Notes under the pieces: model-generated
The model's database searches: none
What the model was told of the DNA's origin: nothing
The model's input: the letters and a program-made list of their open reading frames with translations, nothing else
DNA from: Acanthaster planci
Lineage: Eukaryota; Echinodermata; Asteroidea; Valvatida; Acanthasteridae
Direction of reading: 5' to 3'
Length of the DNA stretch: 64,000 nt
NCBI RefSeq assembly: GCF_001949145.1
Contig: NW_019091386.1
Coordinates: 203,465-267,464, forward strand
Program-made: the position numbers and the translations under genes
In this document: positions 50,196 through 60,922 of the stretch, piece by piece
Numbering within the stretch: position 1 is the first letter of the stretch
Layout: each line of letters starts with the position of its first letter

Positions 50196-50538
50196 CAACA
50201 CTGCGTACATGTCTCCATGCAAGTCGGTTTAGGCACACATCAGAATTATCGTGGTACGGCCAGTAACACATTCAGCGGGGGAGGTTTCCCCTGGGAAATA
50301 TACATGTCACCGATAATTTCTTTCATGAAGGAACTGAAAGCGCTAAGACTTTTGAAACGGTGCCATCGCCCTCCAGGGGTGACTTATCAGAGTTGCTAGT
50401 CGCCAAATCATGCCTACAATAATTATCTGTACCTCCAAAACTTTCGCCATAGTCAGGTCAACCTGTATCAATGCTTATTAAACCACACAGGTTTGCTGTA
50501 GTGACTATACAGCTGTGTTTGTCTACCTGTGGTACACC

Positions 50539-51681
50539 ATGAAGCTTCTAGAAGTTGCCATCCTTCTAACCTCCATTGGTAAATGTTGTCTTCATTAATT
50601 ACTCATCTCACTGCAGAAAGGAAAGACAAACCAAAAAAGAACACATTGCAGGGCAGTTGATATCATCCGTAGTGCAAATCGTCAAAATGGTGCTCCTCGA
50701 ATAGGATTCAGAAGCTGATAATTACTAGTACACGTCAAGTGAAGGCATGATTTAGGAAATAGTGTCACCTCACAATGGATAAAAACCATTTTATCTCATG
50801 ATTTTTGGGAAATAGTGTCACCTCACCATGGATAAAACCATTTTATCCTCCGTCTAATGAGAATAATAACAGTAACTCTTTCCAATGCAGGAGGCATCAT
50901 GGGGTTGCAGTGTTACACCTGCACCAATGGAGCTGGTGTAGGTACCGACACCAGTGCCTGCGATGACCCATTCAATACCAGCACCACTGATCCTAACGTT
51001 CTGAAAACCACTTGCACAACTGGGTTCGATACCTGCGCTGTAAGTACCTATAACACAGGAATACTGTAAGCTACTGAGGTGAAAAAACAATGATTATACC
51101 TTAAGACTTAGAATTCCGCTATGAGAGAAATTAAATATATTTCCACAAATATTTTCTCTTAGCTCTTTTCAGCTAGAGAGATATGCTGGACTTTGCATTT
51201 AAAAACGCTGTCGCCAGTTTCTTTTTAATCCTTGAAAATTAGTTCCAGAAAACTCTTCAGGAATAAATATGACTCAATTTTGTGTACACTCAAAGTGTAA
51301 CCACATGCAACAAAAGACCATACCTGAGTCCTCACGCAACCAGTCATCGTTGCAAGTTTTTGTATAACTTTTGCACTCAGCGCATTTTAATATTTTGTCT
51401 GTTGCATGATTTTCAAGTTCTTATTTTGTACCTGCCCATGTCTTGTTTCGTGCACACAGAAAGCAACTCTATCCAGTGGCGGATCGAATCTAGTGGCGAG
51501 AACGTGTTACTCCAGTCTCACCTGCCCAGCTCAAAATGGATGCGCCTCGGGCGACTATGGCGGCCAATCCGCCACAGTCTGCTGCTGCAGCGGCAGTCTG
51601 TGCAACGGAGTTGGGTCGTTGGCCGCAAACGTCATCGCTACTGTCGCCATCATCTTCATGGCAATGTTTCTCGCTCGCTAG
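50539..51681 (+). CDS. GPI-anchored Ly6/uPAR-domain protein
   Basis: Three coding exons, 50539-50578, 50891-51039 and 51460-51681, join in phase to give 136 aa. The signal peptide is MKLLEVAILLTSIGGIMG; the mature protein starts LQCYTC, the typical Ly6 opening. Cysteines lie at 21, 24, 37, 55, 62, 79, 85, 91, 104-106 and 111; CCCSGSLCN is the closing motif of the three-finger fold. A hydrophobic tail (AANVIATVAIIFMAMFLA) after CNGVG fits GPI anchoring. The exon layout (signal exon, N-terminal half, C-terminal half) is that of Ly6 genes. The function is unknown; surface receptor or modulator is inference. A non-coding first exon is predicted at 49658 and upstream. Confidence 0.88.
50746..50849. 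repeat. Two-unit tandem duplication (~52 bp each)
   Basis: Units 50746-50796 and 50797-50849 both read CATGATTT, AGTGTCACCTCAC, ATGGATAAAA and CCATTTTATC. They end 41 bases before Ly6 coding exon 2. Confidence 0.8.
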
Positions 51682-52864
51682 GAGCTAGACGAGTAAGAAC
51701 GAGACGCCAGACACTTAGTTTAGCTTGGCACTGAATTCTACCTCCACATTTTTGAAGTTATTTCTGAATAACGAACGCGCATCGATAACCTGGGAAATTT
51801 ATCCTACAGAAAATTTGGAAAAAGAAAAAAGTAAAATCATCCAGAAAAAACAGTGCGAGCCTCACTTTGACATCCAACGTTCCTGCCCCCCGGTTGAGCA
51901 TCCTAGCTTCGTTTGTGGTATATACATTATATACCAGAAAGAACCCACGCTGAATTGTTTGTAAATTGTGGTAGCTCGGTTTGAAAAAAAATCGACGCCT
52001 ATACCAACTCCATAATAATGGCAATCCAGAAAAGAAATCCAATGATGTGAAATATTTGAGTTCCAGCCAATTTGAAATTTATCCATTGAAAAGCCACTCT
52101 TCAGAATGGATACTTGATTGAAACCTCAGTTTAACAGTTGTGCAAACCAGTAGCGAAATGGTCCTGCGAATTGTAATTTCATTTGTGGAGTACAAATATG
52201 TCAAAGCCAAGTTCTGTTATTGAAGTACACAGATTAGGACGGTTAAGGTACACAGATTGAGGTAGGGCCTACAAGGTTTTTATCTATTGATCGGTCATAC
52301 TTTCTAAAGATTGAGTATTAAATACTATGACGTCTTGAATACATAAAAACGATCTGATATTCATGATGTAATACATTCATACAGCAACCGATAGGTGGCA
52401 CAGCCGCCTATATTTTGACTTAAAGCAAAGAAAAATGAACTACTAAAACAATACGGGAATTTGGTCAAATAAAAAGCCTCTTTGTGATGAGTGGATCTCA
52501 AGCTTAACAAAGTTGCAATTTGAACAATTTTAGTCAATTAATCAGTCAAATTTGAAGTGCACAGTAGCTTTGGCCATTTTTATCTCAATTCATTTCCTAA
52601 TTTAGTCATCCTTGATTTCAGGCGTGTGAATCTGAAAGTGAGGTGGGGCATCCTTGCAGTGACGAGAAATGAAATAATGCTTTGAAATAATATCATTGAT
52701 GAGTGCCTTTTACATGAGCCGTGGTATTGTTTAAAAACAAGGAATGAGAATCATATGACCACCTTTTTACGAAGAGTTTTTTGTCAGAAAATATTTTCTG
52801 TAAACCACAAATAGGGCCTACTGTTTTAATATCACGCTGGATATTACAAAGGGAAGTTTAAGTG

Positions 52865-52911
52865 AATAAATGGAGGCCATCTAGTTGTGTGAGCTATTAC
52901 ATGTGAATAAA
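52865..52911 (+). terminator. Candidate Ly6 polyadenylation signals
   Basis: AATAAA occurs at 52865-52870 and again at about 52906, roughly 1.2 kb after the stop codon. That implies a long 3'UTR, so assignment to the Ly6 gene is tentative. Confidence 0.25.
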
Positions 52912-55698
52912 ATGATGATCGAAAAAATAAAACATTTCGTTGAGTTTTCTGTAGTTCAGTTCTTTTTACAGAGTTTCCACGAGCATCATTACAGGAAGAA
53001 AATATTTGTGAGGCGTTTGGGTGGCTGCGAAGAAAGAATTCCTTTCCCTCACCTTTGAAATGAATTGGACCATTTTTACAGCCTGATTTTTTTTTTTCAC
53101 AACGGGCAAACTGGCCTGTATTGGTTCGGCCATGATATTTTCTGCAACTGCATGCAGTTGGCGTCCAGCAAAAGCGCCCTCTTTTGATGGAAGAGGGATT
53201 TCTCTACAACAAGTCCCATTTGGGGTCTAGCGGACACATCAGCGGGGAGACTTTCGGTTTGGGTAAATTCTTTTCATTTTACCTTCAATGGAGGGGTGCA
53301 GGCCAGTAAATAAACTTCTTGATATACGCCGATATTAAGTTCTGTCACAAATTAGCTTGCGATCTAATAAGCACAATTTGCACAATAAGCAAGAAAAGCC
53401 ATAACGGATGAAACCACCAGTAATCTGTTGTATATGCAAATTCGACCTTTCTGTCGACCACTGATCGATTGCAATATGCCCGGCCGACTACGGATTCAGA
53501 TTGTTCCTGATACCAGCCAAAAACAACCTGCAGTTGACAAACAATTCTTGAACTTGCACTTTCATGCACTGTGAACTGCGCCCCCTGTTGTTATTAGATT
53601 GCTAGTCACCCAACACGCTTCCCTCATTACCAACAGCCGGCATGAAGAGCTCATTCGTATTTATCCCGTGGGTTGTCTAGGGGTCACCGTAGTTTATTTG
53701 GCACGTCGCCCAGCCCTTTGAAATGTATGACAAATACCCGCGAAGACGGTATGTTGGGCGAGTGTACTAACAGTTAATTAAAATTCTAACCAAGCGGACT
53801 GAAGTGGGGGGAGGGGCATACGAGGGGCAGAGGCCCCAAGTGGGGGGTTGGGGCGTGCCCCCATCCTCTCCTGGTTACGTCACTGTCTAGTTGCGCTCGA
53901 TAATGCAGCGTTGACACAATATTTTAACATGCATGTGACAGTACAGGTTGTGGGACGTATTCTGGCGAGGCTTTCGGAGTGTGCGATGTCCGGAAAAATT
54001 CACCGAAAAGTGACACGATGTGACAGGTGCTGAAATCACGTGACAGTGGGGGCGATACGGATGTAGGCCTACATCTGCAAAATGTATCACACTTCTGCAT
54101 AACCTTAAATCAAAAAAGCGCATTTATGCCTTTTTCAAAAATTGTTCCCTGTTTGAGTGCCACTGAACACATATTGGCTGTTGGGATGTGGAACAATTCT
54201 TCACAGTCTTTCTTAATATATTCTTATCGGAATGAGTTTGACGGAGGGATGATTCAATAGCCCATCCCCTGATCAAATAGTTGGCGGGGGATACATATTC
54301 CACCCCCAGGGATTTACGCCCATGCGAAAATCTGTTGTAAACTATATACTGCCAGTGAAGTATACCGATATCCAACCCACTGTAAGTGTGAGTTGCTCGA
54401 GCCAGTTGTCTAAGGCACGATACCCTCATGAGAACATGCAAGCATGATTTGCTCATGCGCTGTGCCCTGTCACAAATAGTTGGTGAGTCTGCTGATCTGC
54501 CCTCGACACACGAAAATATTGTTGATCTTCCCAGTCTGTTCCGCTTCGACAGCCTTTTCATTTTAAAATTCGCGCAAGGAAATGAACGAAAACTTTGTAC
54601 ATCCAATGTCTCAGGAAAGAATTTATCAATGTTTATTTTCAAAGCGTGTTATTCACACTCTACTTAGTTTTACATTATTGTTCAAGGCCGATCACTGAAC
54701 GCCAGCACAGCTTTTATAATGGAAACAATATGTCTGGATTTTGTCATTCACTGATCTAATGCAGCAGTAGCCTTTTTCGAGAAGTAAAACTCGTTGATTT
54801 CCTCGGTTCCTATTAACAAAACCATGATATTCTTGCATCCAGAGTTTTCCCAAGAATTGAAACCCATAAAGGTGAAGCTAGCGCTGAACTAAAGGCCATC
54901 CTGATGCTCATTAGCTAGCTACATTTTTTAAGAACCCGATGCAAGGACGTAAAATTGGTTCACGCTGTGATTTTATTCCGTCACAAGTCATTAAATAGCC
55001 AAAGGTCGAGTTGATATTCGAATAGTATAGAATTCAGTAGGGTTAAATGGTAGCGATTGGAATTGCTTTATGATATATATAGGATCGGTACTGGCTTATA
55101 TAGAAATGGCAATGTTGCATAAAACGATTTTATATCACAAAAAGTAGCACTTTCCGCTATATCGTATATATCATGACTAATGTCATTTGTAAATATATGT
55201 GTGGGGCATACCTTGTAAAAAACTCCTGTGAGAAATACTTGCAACGGTTTATGTTGCACACTATGTGTGCTATATGTTGGCAACATGCTGTGCAGTGTCT
55301 CCATGTGAGACTACAACATCCACTAGTATCGAACACTCGCTACGGCTCTTCACCAATTGATCAAAATTGCCAGTCACGACTCCAAAAAAACCCCCAGTAT
55401 ATAAACTCAGTGGTGTACCGGCAGCGGTGGGTGAACATACGTGTCTGACTTTTTGCAGCGAAAACGGTTTGCAAAGAAAAAAGGGAAAGGTCCCAATCGA
55501 GTAACCTGCAAGATAATCAAGGCTGTGCATTGTTCTACTGTGCTCTCGGCACCCAAACACTGCACGCGTGATCTGGAGGAAGACGAAAGCTGATTGGTTA
55601 GCATTTCTTCGTCCATCAAACGTTGCCTTATATAGTCACAAAACTGGCCCCAATACATCACATGTCACTCCTTTTCGCCCGAAATGAGTTTCTACAAG
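52912..55698. other. Intergenic, nothing recognised
   Basis: AT-rich DNA between the Ly6 gene and the second promoter copy. Open frames here (for example 54124-54642 minus, 172 codons) have no recognisable domain, no splice pattern and no homopolymer-independent coding bias, and I treat them as chance. Confidence 0.4.
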
Positions 55699-56124
55699 CT
55701 TTTCAGAATACCTTTTGACGTCAGAAAAGGTGACGTATCCCCATGGAAACACTGTTTGGCAAAGCACATTAGCTATACAAACGTAAATGACTGACACACC
55801 GAATTTGCATGGACACGTGACGTCACCAGAACATTTCAGACCCTGGCGCAGACATATTCCGATTATCTACCACCGACCTTCGCAACACACAGCCGATCGA
55901 CGCTCTGAATTGGCAGACAATAAGGCAAGTCGACACTGGTTAAAGTCTACAGATTGTCTGCGACCGGCTTTAGACCTGTCATATCGTTGTCTGTGCGTAC
56001 GCAACACGGCTACTAGCAACCAGCCTGAGAGGCACTGCAGTGGGTGCGGCTGGGCACTCGCTCCATTTCTACCACCTTTGGCTGAGCAGACGGTTGGGTT
56101 GGTGTACGACTGATCAACATTAAG
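55699..56124 (+). promoter_or_regulatory. Second copy of the Ly6 promoter and first exon (copy B)
   Basis: Diverged duplicate of 49246-49658 in the same orientation. It has two perfect TGACGTCA elements (55716-55723 and 55818-55825) and CACGTG (55814-55819) after GAATTTGCATGGA. It keeps AAAGTCTACAGATTGTCTGC, GACCGGCTT and GTCATATCGTTGTCTGTG, and the donor (CATTAAG/GTAAGC after 56124). The coding exons that should follow are not seen; the gap starts 100 bases later. It predicts a paralogous Ly6-like gene, lost, displaced or hidden. Confidence 0.5.
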
Positions 56125-56225
56125 GTAAGCCCGTGTTGAAATTACACGACCGACCTATCAGAAGGCAATTAATGGTTGCCGTTTAAGACTGATGATTACG
56201 AGGATTCCTTTCTGGCAATCAGGGG

Positions 56226-56472
56226 NNNNNNNNNNNNNNNNNNNNNNNNNNNNNNNNNNNNNNNNNNNNNNNNNNNNNNNNNNNNNNNNNNNNNNNNNNN
56301 NNNNNNNNNNNNNNNNNNNNNNNNNNNNNNNNNNNNNNNNNNNNNNNNNNNNNNNNNNNNNNNNNNNNNNNNNNNNNNNNNNNNNNNNNNNNNNNNNNNN
56401 NNNNNNNNNNNNNNNNNNNNNNNNNNNNNNNNNNNNNNNNNNNNNNNNNNNNNNNNNNNNNNNNNNNNNNNN
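56226..56472. other. Assembly gap (247 N)
   Basis: A run of N immediately before copy A of the ~0.9 kb duplicated segment. The other copy also starts right after an N, at 60710. Confidence 0.99.
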
Positions 56473-57395
56473 AAACAAACCCGTCTCGGTTTGCTCTTAA
56501 ATGGTTGATGTTTTACTGAGATGATTTCGGCCTATAGCATGAAGATAGAACCCGATCGAAGCGAAAAGAACGAACCCCTTCAAATTTAGAAACGAAAAAA
56601 ATATTTGAGTAATCAGACAATATCGACCCTATTATTCACTCCACTATCCAAGTTTTTCAGTCTCGCCTTAATAATGTTGTCAAGACGGTGCAGCATGCTC
56701 TGCACGTAGGCCACTCACAATCACATACAATAAAATTGTACTTCATGGGTCGAAGGCTATATTTAACTCATGAGAATGGATTACCTCGCAGGGAAATCCC
56801 CACTCCTCTGCAATGCTTGTACATCTTGACAATTCCAAAAGTACATGTACATTGCACTATCAATGAATGTGTAGTCTGTTATGCATCAACAAGTTACAAT
56901 CGGTATTGAATAAATGCCACAGTGTTGATCAAGTACTCCCAATGTCATAGAGCAGGTTGCAGCGTAGCCTCGTGTTTCATTTTGTACTAAGTTGTACTAA
57001 GCTATCGGAAGGTTTATCGGAAATCTGATCGGCATTGAAACTGTTAAAAACCTTTCTTACTATTTCGATAGACTTGGTGCCAAGTTGGTAATTGTTGGTT
57101 TGGTAAAAATTATTTTCCAAGCTCAATAACGTTGTGCTCTACAAGTGCATTACGGATTATGGAAATAATCCGGGGGAGCAGTCTGACTGGTTTAGATTTT
57201 TTCGTCTCTGTCCATCCAACAGCTCAATTACAGGATGAAGTGATGATTAAGAAGACGAGAAATGTTCAGTTTTAGAGGCGGGAGGAAAGCCCCGGATAAG
57301 TATTCCAGGCGAAACCAACAGAATCAAGCTGGGACTGCAAACCAAATCCTCATGGTGACCTAGGTGGGATTTAAACCCAGGTCACGTATGTTCAT
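56473..57395. repeat. Duplicated segment, copy A
   Basis: Begins GGTTTGCTCTTAAATGGTTG shortly after the gap. It matches 60711-60905 and then 62880-63360 with small differences, for example GAGATGATTTCGGCCTATAG early and CAAGTTGGTAATTGTTGGTT late. About 250 bp near 56615-56865 is unique to this copy. No coding function recognised. Confidence 0.75.
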
Positions 57396-58317
57396 AGCGT
57401 TTGTTACCAGAGTGCGCATGCGAAACATCTACGCTTAACAACAGTAAAGCAACAGACTGTGTCAGATTTAGTGCGCTCTGATTGCCAAATGGGGTGTCGT
57501 ATTTGTTGAAATTGAAGAAATTGAACAAAATAATGAAACTTTTATGATAAAACCAAATTTGTTTTAAGCATTTTATGTTTCAGTAGCACCGATTTTGTGC
57601 CCTGCATCAGAAAATGTGACGAAAATCTGGCTTAAATATCCCCCAAATCATATTATTTTTCACTTGAAAACAAGTGAGTGTTGCCAAGCGCAGTCCCGTT
57701 TGTGTATTAACGTATGCGCGACATGTACATGTTCCTGTATACATGACTGTGCTGAGCTGGACGCAACGACGTCTACGTCAGGGTACCATACCAGTTATTA
57801 CCTACATGTATATAGCAGTGGAAATGATAATTACGAAATATCTCTAATTGAAGGATTCCACGTTATCCAAATCTTTCTATTTTGACTCAAGAAAGAGTGC
57901 GTAGATAAAAAATAAAAATAAAGAATACAAAGGAATCATTCACAATAATTAAAAGATGAATATTGAACAAAAATATTGCCTGAAGTGTGCATCGGCTTTA
58001 AGCAGATTTGACATCACGAAAGATTTGTGGGAAAATGTCGCTGGAGCTGTAACGTGTTAAACTGTTGCCAACTGGCAGCGTGAATATTTGATATATGTCT
58101 CAAATTCGCGTTTGTGTTCACTTTCGAGAAAAATGAACCGGCCTTTTTGAGGAGACTTTGACGATAACAACCACCTTGACATGTTTCTACAGGAACACGA
58201 AGGTCCTCTGAGTAAGGAGGAAAATTAATGTAACGAATTTATGTCAGGTTTCTGATTACTTCATTCGGTCTGCTGAGAAAGCTGCCTTTTGAAAGAAAAC
58301 AATTTTTTAGAGGCTGT
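57396..58317. other. Intergenic, nothing recognised
   Basis: AT-rich; a 96-codon open frame at 57595-57885 is rich in cysteine but has no domain pattern I know and no signal peptide. Confidence 0.4.
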
Positions 58318-58349
58318 CTGCGGCGGCCCTAATGGAAATGCAACGCGCC

Positions 58350-58805
58350 TCAGGAAGTATATTTTTTCGAAGTTAGTTTTCATTATACTTTTGAACTTCG
58401 TTTTCATATAAGTTAGTTTTGAAAAGTTCGTTTGTACAAGAGATATATTCTCCAGTTCGTTCTTATTATAGCAATGTTTAGAATCACTGTTTCTGTTTTT
58501 AGAAGATAACCGTTTTGATGAGTTTTTGTCCAGTTTGTTTTATGAGATATTTATTTCTTCAAGTTAACTTTCAAGAGATATATTTTCAAATTGGATTCTA
58601 TATGTCATAAAAATAACTTCACATATTGATCTCATAAAACGAACTTGGAAAAGATATCTCGTAAAAACGATTTGTTAAAAAAATAAGGAAAAAGGTTTCT
58701 AAACATATATCTCGTAAAAACGAACTGGCGAATTTTTTTCTCGAACACACAAACTTTCGGAAAAATATCTTTCAAAAAAGAAGTTGGAAAAAATCTCGTT
58801 TTGCT
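58350..58805. mobile_element. Second foldback element with CGTTTTTACGAGATAT-type units
   Basis: The left part has AACTTCGTTTTCATATAAG and AGTTCGTTTGTACAAGAGAT units. The right part has TATCTCGTAAAAACGAACTG and related inverted units. The unit is the same as in the 39266-39579 element, but arms and ends are more degraded. Boundaries are approximate. No coding capacity. Confidence 0.5.
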
Positions 58806-58810
58806 GTATG

Positions 58811-60233
58811 TCACAAACAGAAACAGTCAAAATTCCTTCCACTTGATTGCCACAGCACACATACAAATAGGGGCCATCTAACTGATTTGACGGATTGGAC
58901 AACTTTATCAAGACTATTTGTATGGGGATGCCTCAACTTACTTTGAAAAAATATACTTACTTGTTGAGATACATTCTTGAAGGCACTGTTTTCCGTAGAC
59001 AATACTAGATGGTTTTCAGGCAATTGGCTCAGTAAAGACCGAGAAGTGTTCCATATACAGACGCCAGTAGTTTTTTCCTACCACCAATTAGCAGTCAGAA
59101 AGCAAAACCATATCCAGAAAAAAGAGGGTAAATACCAAGTCGTTTATAACACTTCGAATTTGTAAGACCAGTCTCATAGGGCTTGTGCACAGGGTGTCAA
59201 GCGGTGTCTGTATATGGAACTCTTTCCACCATAACTACACATAATTATAACACTCTAAATGCTTGACTTTTGGGAGTCAACACTTATTACCCTCGAAATT
59301 CCTTCCATCATGGCAATAACACAAAACTGCACATTTTAAGGGTAGCCCCTAGGGCCTAATTGTGGCTACTGTAAAAGGAACCCCTCTATAAAGCCACGCC
59401 CGCCAGTTGAAATGGAAATCAAACAAAACAAGAACTCGAAAATGACTAACCCAAGGAAAATGACTAATTCCAATTTCGGAAGAAATATAACTACATATAT
59501 AATACAAACTTCTTTCCAAAATTGTTAGCCACCAAAAAAGTATGTCCTGCGACGCTGTATGAATTTTCCCACACGGTCTCGGGAGCGGACTCGCCAGGTG
59601 GGTCCGTTTCATTTCTCAGGGTTGCAAAGCCCTGAGTCTGTCCTAAAGGTAAATAAATGCTTCTGTGGTTGTCCCCTAGCCCCTACAGCTCCTACAAAGC
59701 ACCAAAAGTACACCACAGTACCACCCCACCACCACAACACCCCCAACCAAAATAACACTTCGAAGACAGCCGAAAGAGGCCTCTGAAAAGTTCCAGACAG
59801 CTGTCACTGATAAGAAACATTCCACTGTCTGCCCCAGGCACCGTTTTGTAAACAACCCATTAGATTGTACACAAGGGGCCACTTAGCACACAGTCCTATG
59901 GGAATTGGCTGGAGGATGGCTGAAGGCCGGCTGGATTTTAAAAAAAAATTTTCTGGCTAGGGGAGGCCCTGGCTCTAAAGTGACTAAACCAGGTTTTCCA
60001 GCACAGGGGTAGAATATGATAAATAGTCGTTGCATTTGGGCGAAAAAAATTATTACACGTTAATTAGCTCCAATGGACTCGCCAAAAGAGGCCGCTCCCT
60101 CTTCCCAGGGTTTTAATTAAGGGCCATTGCAAATATACTTGAAAGGGTCAACAACCATTGTTTAATTAAAATGAAGACTGAATCAGCCTAGCTTCGGGCG
60201 CTCCACAAGACAATAACACATATACAATTTTTC
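58811..60233. other. Intergenic, nothing recognised
   Basis: AT-rich with short unsupported open frames on both strands. Confidence 0.4.
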
Positions 60234-60241
60234 AGATACAA

Positions 60242-60430
60242 ATGGAACAAACTTACGCAGAGAAGGCGAGTCGACAGACGGCGGACAAAATTACAGAAGT
60301 TGCACAAACTGCGGCAAAGCAATATCAAATAAATGATAGTGACCCACCGCCCGTGTACACCTATCTCGATGTGCCCTTGGCCAAGCAGTTGGAAAAATGC
60401 CCCCCCCCTCAGAGGAGGGTCTTATCCTAG
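60242..60430 (+). CDS. Possible small exon or 62-aa protein, unrecognised
   Basis: An acceptor-like TTTTTCAG ends at about 60235 and is followed within ten bases by an ATG. The frame reads MEQTYAEKASRQTADKITEV, then AQTAAKQYQINDSDPPPVYT and YLDVPLAKQLEKCPPP. The first half could be an amphipathic helix, and the composition is more protein-like than the surrounding AT-rich ORFs. It ends in a poly-C/CAG stretch and a stop. It may be an exon of a longer gene, a relic or chance; no family is recognised. Confidence 0.25.
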   Translation: MEQTYAEKASRQTADKITEVAQTAAKQYQINDSDPPPVYTYLDVPLAKQLEKCPPPQRRVLS

Positions 60431-60710
60431 TGGTTAAATAATATGGGTGTGCTGCTCATGGTATTTCAACAATAGGCCCTGTACATAGTAAATCAAGGAG
60501 CTGACAAAGGGCTCCGTTGGGCTTGGAGCTAGACCCGTTAGGACCTTTAATTTTAAAACCTTTAAAACGTTCCTGCCTCCGGCTCAAGTAGTTCAAAAGT
60601 AAAGAAATAATGAAGAAGTCTGCATGGCCATTCAGCTCTCAACTGTTGGTAAGTATCAAGAGAATGCACTAAAACCAAATTCAGATACATTTAATTTAAG
60701 GTTTTGGTAN

Positions 60711-60905
60711 ATACAAACCCATCTGGGTTTGCTCTTAAATGGTTGATGTTTTACTGAGATGATTTCGGCCTATAGCATGAAGATAGAACCCGATCGAAGC
60801 GAAAAGGACGAACCCCTTCAAATTTAGAAACGAAAAAAATATTTGAGTAATATGTGAGTGTAGTCTGCATATATCAACACAGTTACAATAGGCAATGAAA
60901 AATGC
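60711..60905. repeat. Duplicated segment, copy B, left part
   Basis: Matches 56473-56614 and then about 56866-56920 of copy A. It is interrupted at about 60905 by the foldback element; the rest of the copy resumes near 62880. Confidence 0.7.
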
Positions 60906-60922
60906 CGAAGTACGAACCATAC

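Noticed and set aside
56158-56508. Open frames of about 100 codons on both strands
   Set aside because: They are mostly N from the second assembly gap.
57355-57390. Possible tRNA B box (GGGTTTAAATCCC on the minus strand)
   Set aside because: No A box at the right spacing and no cloverleaf; the matching place in copy B has a different sequence.
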